The translations under genes and the position numbers were made by a program. The notes under the pieces were generated by a model. It saw nothing but the letters and a program-made list of their open reading frames with translations. It was not told where the DNA came from and did not search any database. Source: Streptococcus oralis Uo5 (GTDB lineage: Bacteria > Bacillota > Bacilli > Lactobacillales > Streptococcaceae). Taken from it: a DNA stretch of 64,000 bases. The DNA is taken from the NCBI RefSeq assembly GCF_000253155.1, contig NC_015291.1, forward strand, positions 1,025,001 through 1,089,000, in the 5' to 3' direction. This document shows, one piece after another, positions 59,040 through 64,000 of the stretch; positions within the stretch are counted from its first letter, which is position 1, and each line of letters begins with the position of its first letter.

Positions 59040-59681
59040 CTATCTGTAATAGCTGTACTTCTTCTCAAGTTTTTTCGCTACAATGGTTACAAGACCAATC
59101 ATAATCAAATAAATCGCCCCGGCTAAGAACATAGGAACAAGACTAGCATCTCGATTGGCTGCTGTCCGACTTGCCAAAATCAAATCTGAAATCCCCAAAG
59201 CATAGACCAATGAAGTATCCTTGACCAAACTCATAATTTCATTAAAGACGCTCGGTAAGACAATCTTTGTCACTTGAGGAAGAATGATATAGCGAACTGT
59301 AGAAAAGGGGCTAAATTTTAACACTTTTGCGGCTTCATACTGCCCTTTGGGTATGGTTTCAATTCCACCACGAAAGATTTCAGCAAAGTAGGCTGCATAG
59401 TTCAATACAAAAGCAATCACAGCAGCAGGCAAACGATCTAAACGTATCCCAATGCTAGGGAGAACATAGTAAATAAAGATTAATTGCAAGAGCAAGGGAG
59501 TCCCTCGCATCACCCAAATATAAAGGTCAATTAGATAATGGAGGGGTTTCCAACGAACTTGCAAAGCAAAGGCAACGACAATACCTAAAGGAATTGAAAA
59601 AATTAAAACCAGAGCAAAGACCTGAAGAGTCATACTTGCACCGTTCAATAAACTTGGTAATATCTCAAACATATAAGACAT
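59040..59681 (-). CDS. Amino acid ABC transporter, permease
   Basis: The 213-residue HisM-type permease has five membrane helices and the EAA loop EAAKVLKFSPFSTVRYIILPQ. GGAGG fits ATG 59681. It is the first gene of the transporter operon, with promoter just upstream. Confidence 0.93.
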   Translation of the reverse strand: MSYMFEILPSLLNGASMTLQVFALVLIFSIPLGIVVAFALQVRWKPLHYLIDLYIWVMRGTPLLLQLIFIYYVLPSIGIRLDRLPAAVIAFVLNYAAYFAEIFRGGIETIPKGQYEAAKVLKFSPFSTVRYIILPQVTKIVLPSVFNEIMSLVKDTSLVYALGISDLILASRTAANRDASLVPMFLAGAIYLIMIGLVTIVAKKLEKKYSYYR

Positions 59682-59709
59682 ACTGCACCTCCTAAAAATT
59701 ATTGTTCCT

Positions 59710-59737
59710 ATTATAGCATAAATAAACAATTTTGCAA
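59710..59737 (-). promoter_or_regulatory. Promoter of the amino acid ABC operon
   Basis: -35 TTGCAA (59732-59737), 16 nt, -10 TATAAT (59710-59715). Confidence 0.75.
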
Positions 59738-60069
59738 GGTTTTTTGTAAAAAAATTCTATAATTCTTGAACTATACACTTTTATCTAAGAAATCCGTGCG
59801 AAATATCATCTTAAAAAATTAGAAGAATTATAAGGATTCTGGACGAAAATATAGGTTTAACTTCTAATTCTGAGAGAACAATAATAAAAATTTTTTTATC
59901 AAATATCTATAAAGATTTCATTGATACAGAACGCTGTTTTCTATCATTCACTTCATACCTCTAGAGATATAAAAAAGAACCACTTTATAAGAATAGTATC
60001 ATTTCTACTATCCATACAAGTGGCTCTTTGATGATGCCATAGCAAAGGCATCAAAATTTTTCAACTAGA
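59738..60069. other. 332-bp gap between ABC operon and surface-protein gene
   Basis: It contains the LPNTG gene terminator on the right and a small GATGCC/GGCATC hairpin (60033-60053). The remaining 200 bp are AT-rich with nothing recognised. Confidence 0.6.
59971..60030 (-). terminator. Terminator of the LPNTG surface protein gene
   Basis: Nested stems, AAAGAGCCACTT / AAGTGGTTCTTTTTT outside and GATAGTA / TACTATTC inside, on the minus strand. Confidence 0.85.
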
Positions 60070-61869
60070 TTATTTAACTTTTTTGAAACGGAATAAGAGA
60101 ATGGAACCAAATGCAAGTACTACTCCTACAACAGTAAGCAACATAGTCATTTCAGATGTACCAGTATTTGGTAGTTCTTTATTTTCTTCTGGTTGTTTAG
60201 GTTTGTTATCAGAAGATCCCGGAGTCTCAGCAGCATAAGTATTTGTGAAGGTTGGATTATTACCTGTAACTGTTGCTACAAGTTGACCTTGACCATTGTC
60301 TGCAACTTTTACTGTTACTGTATAAGCATTTTTATCATAAGTTACACCAGTTTCACCACCATCTTTTTCAGTGATCGTGTATGTGTAAGTTCCTGCAGCA
60401 GTGTATTCAATCGCTGGGAAAGCAACTGTTCCGTCTGCAGCATTCTTAGCTGTAGCTACAAGTTTGTCGCCTTCTTTCAATTCAAATTCATATTTATCTG
60501 CCTCAAGAGTTTTACCATTTAGGACTTTTATAGCAGTAATTGAAGTTGTTGCAGATTTAACAGAATACGAATTTACAAAAACTTTATTGTCATATTTAAC
60601 ACTTGCAAACTTCTCACCATAAACATCTGTTACAGTAACTTCTGCGTTAATAGTCTTATCATCGTAAGCAAAACCTGGTTTTTGATCATTAACTTCTTTG
60701 ATTTGATACTTATAAGTACCCACTGTAGAGAATTTAACGGCTTTAAATTTCACTTTGCTATCTTTATCATTCTTAACAGTTTCAACAACTAATCCGTTTG
60801 GATCAAGTAGTTGGAAGCTAAATTCTTCAGCAGCTAAGTCTTTTCCTTTTAACTGCTTAGAAACCTCAAATGAAACTTCTGTAGAGCGTGAACCTGAACT
60901 AATACCTTCAGTTGTAGTTAATGGTGCAAAACCTTCTACATCAAAGTTTTCAGTTGAAGTCGTAATTTTAACGTTATTGAAAGCTTTCTTTGTTGTATTA
61001 TCAACTGGTGCGGTGATACGAGTCTTATAAACTACATACAAACCTTGGTTGGTTAGATCACCATTACCATTTGGAGTAATAGTGAAGTGATTAGAATCTT
61101 GAACAACAATGTGACTTGGATTCAAAAGAGGATGATGCTCATCCTTACCCCATTCAGTAAAGTAGTAACCTGTAATCTCACTAGCTAATACTTGTCCTTC
61201 AGGGATTGTATCTTGAATCGAAACACCTTCATAAGGATTAGCATATTTGTTTACGCGAATATACCAATTAATATAATTTGGATCGTTCGTATCTTGAACT
61301 CCCCATTTAGTAAATCCTGTTGGATCCTCATCTGGAACAATACGAGTCAAATTGTATACTCCTGCTCCAGGAATGTCGATTGGATAAGATTTATTGAGTT
61401 CAACATTATCAGCCCATACAACAGTAAATAAGGCCGAAATTTGTTTCTCTTCAGGTAAGTTAGCAAAATAATCTTCGTTACTTACCGTTACAGTCGCTGT
61501 ATTTGCAGACTTATTTGTCGTTAATTCAGCAACCTTAGTGACTCCATCGTTACCAAAGATTTCAGTAGTTGAATCTGATTCAATTTTGAATTCATTTGGA
61601 ACTTTATAAACCATAAAGTCACCATTCTTCAACGTTGTTGAGTTGTCGAATTTGTAAGTGGTTTGAAGGTAAAATTTCCCTTCACCATACTCTGCACCGT
61701 CAACTAACTTATTATTGTTAATTGTCGGTACTGTCGTTAGCGTATAGCTACTAGATGGTAGTTCAGCAGCTTTAACCACATTGCTAGTTCTTAGTACTGG
61801 GATAAATACTGAAGCTACTAACAATAGTGCCATGAATGCATGAGAAAGTTTTTTATTAATCTTTTTCAC
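60070..61869 (-). CDS. LPNTG-anchored adhesin with pilin-type isopeptide domains
   Basis: The 599-residue surface protein has a signal peptide (to about 34), an adhesin-type N-terminal region (about 35-325) like bacterial Ig-fold/collagen-binding adhesins, two FctA/Spy0128-type pilin domains (about 330-440 and 441-550, each with YTITEKD- or YQIKEVND-like edge), a P/E linker, LPNTG, a membrane helix and KKVK. It probably is an orphan wall adhesin anchored by housekeeping sortase A, since no sortase is adjacent. GTG 61869 follows AAAGGAGG; ligand unknown. Confidence 0.88.
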   Translation of the reverse strand: MKKINKKLSHAFMALLLVASVFIPVLRTSNVVKAAELPSSSYTLTTVPTINNNKLVDGAEYGEGKFYLQTTYKFDNSTTLKNGDFMVYKVPNEFKIESDSTTEIFGNDGVTKVAELTTNKSANTATVTVSNEDYFANLPEEKQISALFTVVWADNVELNKSYPIDIPGAGVYNLTRIVPDEDPTGFTKWGVQDTNDPNYINWYIRVNKYANPYEGVSIQDTIPEGQVLASEITGYYFTEWGKDEHHPLLNPSHIVVQDSNHFTITPNGNGDLTNQGLYVVYKTRITAPVDNTTKKAFNNVKITTSTENFDVEGFAPLTTTEGISSGSRSTEVSFEVSKQLKGKDLAAEEFSFQLLDPNGLVVETVKNDKDSKVKFKAVKFSTVGTYKYQIKEVNDQKPGFAYDDKTINAEVTVTDVYGEKFASVKYDNKVFVNSYSVKSATTSITAIKVLNGKTLEADKYEFELKEGDKLVATAKNAADGTVAFPAIEYTAAGTYTYTITEKDGGETGVTYDKNAYTVTVKVADNGQGQLVATVTGNNPTFTNTYAAETPGSSDNKPKQPEENKELPNTGTSEMTMLLTVVGVVLAFGSILLFRFKKVK

Positions 61870-61914
61870 AACATTTGCCTCCTTTATTTTTGGGGATAGA
61901 TTCCCCTATTTATT

Positions 61915-61942
61915 ATTATATATTCTTATATAAATTTGTCAA
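61915..61942 (-). promoter_or_regulatory. Promoter of the LPNTG gene
   Basis: -35 TTGACA (61937-61942), 16 nt, -10 TATAAT (61915-61920). The short 5' UTR holds a GGGGA/TCCCC hairpin (61893-61907). Confidence 0.8.
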
Positions 61943-62157
61943 GTATTTCATAGTAGTTCGATGTTCAAATCATACCTTTAAACTCTTATTTTATAGGGTG
62001 TAGCAGGCTTTCATCGTTCAAAACTTCATCTAAATTAGCTATAAGAAATTCTAACATTTATATTATATTAGTAAAAAAAAGACCTATGAGGTCTTTCAAA
62101 TCATTCATTTAAAGTCATTCGTTTCTGTTAACAAGATTTTACAAAAATCAGAAATCC

Positions 62158-63387
62158 TTAAAGTGTTTCTAAGAGTTCTTGCATCTGAACATCATCTGGA
62201 ATGAGTTTTAAATAAGCTTCAGCTTGCACTTTGGCTTCTTCAAAATACCCCAATTCACGCAAAAGATAAGTATACTGCTCCAGAAATTCAGGATTATCCT
62301 TGAGATCAAGCGATAGTTCCTGATAGAACTCATAGGCCTTATCTAAATCCTCAATTTCCTGATAAGAACGGGCAATCATCCACTTGGTCAGGAGGTTTTC
62401 AGGTTCTTGACTTTGGAGAGCGATGATATCTTCGTACCGCTCTTGTTCCATATAAATGGTTGCAAGGCGAAGAAATATTTCTTCTGTATCCTCTGCATCT
62501 TCTTTTGCAGTAAGGAGAAACTGCTCAGCACCACTAGGATCATGCAATTCATACGAAAACTGTGAAGCAGCTAGCAAGAGCCGAGTTTCAAATGGATTTT
62601 TCTCCAAACCTTGTTTAACGATACGAAGGGCCTCTTCCACCTGATGTTCCTTGTGCAATGCTTGACTATAACCATATTCATATCCTTCAAAATCAGGTGA
62701 AATGGTATCAATTTGCTTAAAGTAAAGAACAGATTTTTGATACTCTTCTTGGTCAAAGTAAAGGCTAGCCAGTTCAAAGGCAGTTTGGTCATCGTATTCT
62801 AATTCTAAAGCTTTTTCTAAGAATTCTGTTGCAGCTTCAAACTTACCTAACTGGGCATAAGCATAGCCAATTCGTTGATAAGTTGAGACACCCGTTTGCT
62901 CATAGATAGAGCGATTGTCTAATTGAGCATACCCCTGAATAGCTTCCTGATAATTCCCTAGCTCGCTATCCAACTCAGCCAAACCAAAAACTAATAAGGT
63001 ATCATCTGAGTAATTTAAGGCTTCCAGTAACTTTTCACGCGCTACATCTGTCAATCCTTCCAATTGATAGAGGTCAGCCTTCAAGGCCAAGGCCGACACG
63101 TACCAGTCACTTTCGGGTGTGATTTCCTCAAGGTAAGCAAAAGCTTCCTCAACATTGCCATCCTCACTAGCAATGCTTGCTAAATTCAGATTCACTTCTG
63201 GAAATTCTGTAACGATTTTTTGGTAAATTTCTTTAGCTTGAGGATAAAAGCCAATTCCCTCTAAATAGCTTGCTAGTTCGTAAAGAACTTCACTTGAATC
63301 TGTTTCGAGGGCTTTGTGAAAATAATGATCTGCTTTGGTTAAATCCTGTTCATCCAAAGCCTGGAGCATGCGTTGACTATTGTTCAC
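62158..63387 (-). CDS. TPR repeat protein
   Basis: The 409-residue soluble protein consists of about ten tetratricopeptide repeats (for example YQRIGYAYAQLGKFEAATEFLEKALEL). TPRs are protein-docking scaffolds; the partner is unknown. The proposed start is GTG 63387 after GGGAGG. The start overlaps the upstream permease gene by 11 nt, suggesting coupling. A longer open frame reaches 63513 but lies inside the permease. Confidence 0.85.
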   Translation of the reverse strand: MNNSQRMLQALDEQDLTKADHYFHKALETDSSEVLYELASYLEGIGFYPQAKEIYQKIVTEFPEVNLNLASIASEDGNVEEAFAYLEEITPESDWYVSALALKADLYQLEGLTDVAREKLLEALNYSDDTLLVFGLAELDSELGNYQEAIQGYAQLDNRSIYEQTGVSTYQRIGYAYAQLGKFEAATEFLEKALELEYDDQTAFELASLYFDQEEYQKSVLYFKQIDTISPDFEGYEYGYSQALHKEHQVEEALRIVKQGLEKNPFETRLLLAASQFSYELHDPSGAEQFLLTAKEDAEDTEEIFLRLATIYMEQERYEDIIALQSQEPENLLTKWMIARSYQEIEDLDKAYEFYQELSLDLKDNPEFLEQYTYLLRELGYFEEAKVQAEAYLKLIPDDVQMQELLETL

Positions 63388-64000
63388 TCTTGATTTCCTC
63401 CCCTTCTTCTTCATACAGACCGCTGACTTTTTTATACCAGTTAAAGATAGCTGAAATAACGACCTTGGCAGAGGCATAGACAGGGATTCCCAGCAAGACT
63501 CCCCAAATACCAAACATAGAACCTGAAGTTAGGAGAACAAAGAGGACATTGATTGGATGGATGTTTAGCTGACTACCTAAAATAAGCGGAGAAACGAAGC
63601 GACCTTCAATCGTTTGTTCAATAATAAAGACAATAATTACTTTCAAAAGCATGACAGGGCCCGCTATTAAGCCCAAAACCAGAGCAGGCAACATCGCTAG
63701 AAAACTACCCAAGTAAGGTACTAGATTGAGGATACCAGCCGTAATACCAAGAGTCACAGCATATCTGAGACCAATAATCTTAAAGAAGATAATAAACATA
63801 ATTGCCACGATAATAGCAACTGTAACCTGCCCTCTAACGTAGTTTGATAACTGTTTATTAACATCTGACAAAACTTGTCCGACAGGTTCTTTTAACTTGT
63901 TTGGGATGAATTTAGTCAGGTAATCTCGCAAGCCTTTTCCATCACGCAAGAGATAGAAGAGCATAAAGGGTACGATAATGACCGCTACAATCACCTGAGA
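63377..64000 (-). CDS. AI-2E transporter family permease, partial
   Basis: The visible C-terminal 207 residues contain about five membrane helices of the AI-2E/PerM (DUF20) family, with LVPYLGSFLAMLPALVLGL and EGRFVSPLILGSQLNIHP. The gene continues beyond the window, so the start is unseen. Members export small molecules or Na+; the AI-2 role is not general. Confidence 0.85.
   Translation of the reverse strand, partial: SQVIVAVIIVPFMLFYLLRDGKGLRDYLTKFIPNKLKEPVGQVLSDVNKQLSNYVRGQVTVAIIVAIMFIIFFKIIGLRYAVTLGITAGILNLVPYLGSFLAMLPALVLGLIAGPVMLLKVIIVFIIEQTIEGRFVSPLILGSQLNIHPINVLFVLLTSGSMFGIWGVLLGIPVYASAKVVISAIFNWYKKVSGLYEEEGEEIKSEQ

Overview
The window looks like chromosomal DNA of a mitis-group Streptococcus (S. 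mitis/oralis/infantis/pneumoniae relatives). The evidence is AT-rich coding sequence with pneumococcus-like gene order and hallmark genes: macP, rocS, the phosphocholine lic/tar operon, three pht histidine-triad genes with adcAII, the class Ib nrdHEF set, and a complete PI-2-type pilus islet between hemH and pepT. I saw no BOX or RUP pneumococcal repeats, no IS element, no phage and no CRISPR, so a commensal mitis-group species seems at least as likely as S. pneumoniae. This assignment is inference from gene content and recalled synteny.

Layout. 1-5.7 kb: end of mnmE, dapA, asd with an asd-motif small RNA upstream, tRNA-Thr(GGT), queT under a preQ1-II riboswitch, a GtrA-family gene, mscL, hemH. 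5.7-12.3 kb: pilus islet read leftward as pitA-sipA-pitB-srtG1-srtG2 from one strong promoter. 12.5-23.5 kb: pepT, then the zinc-responsive surface locus, which holds three Pht genes, intact adcAII and a 49-codon adcAII fragment that keeps its own promoter and AdcR box. 23.6-25.6 kb: ptsHI. 26-29.6 kb: nrdH, nrdE, nrdF behind NrdR boxes. 29.7-41.7 kb: a lactose/galactose region of lacR, lacG-E-F-T, lacD-C-B-A, an aldose epimerase and a galactitol-family PTS, controlled by at least three promoters with LacR-type operators, cre sites and a LacT antiterminator. 41.9-46.1 kb: tarI-tarJ-licA-licB-licC behind a CiaR box. 46.5-52.8 kb: EbfC, a membrane glycerophosphodiesterase, a DnaQ-type exonuclease, rocS, mtnN, macP, a Nudix hydrolase, glmU. 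53-57.5 kb: GH25 lysozyme, DUF368, YbaK/EbsC, phosphoglycerate-mutase family, lysS. 57.5-64 kb: a polar amino acid ABC transporter, an LPNTG surface protein with pilin-type domains, a TPR protein and an AI-2E-family permease cut by the window edge.

How the genes fit together. The envelope theme is strong: diaminopimelate/lysine precursors (dapA, asd), UDP-GlcNAc (glmU), PBP2a cofactor (macP), choline decoration (lic/tar), choline-ester hydrolysis (GlpQ type), and two surface-protein systems. The sugar block combines uptake by two PTS routes with the tagatose-6-phosphate pathway, and ptsHI nearby supplies the phosphate. I found no wholly unknown system. The most interesting signals are the decayed adcAII copy between pht genes, a His-rich insertion in the PhtE-like protein, the intact pilus islet with an apparently catalytically dead SipA, and the layered control of the lac/gal genes.
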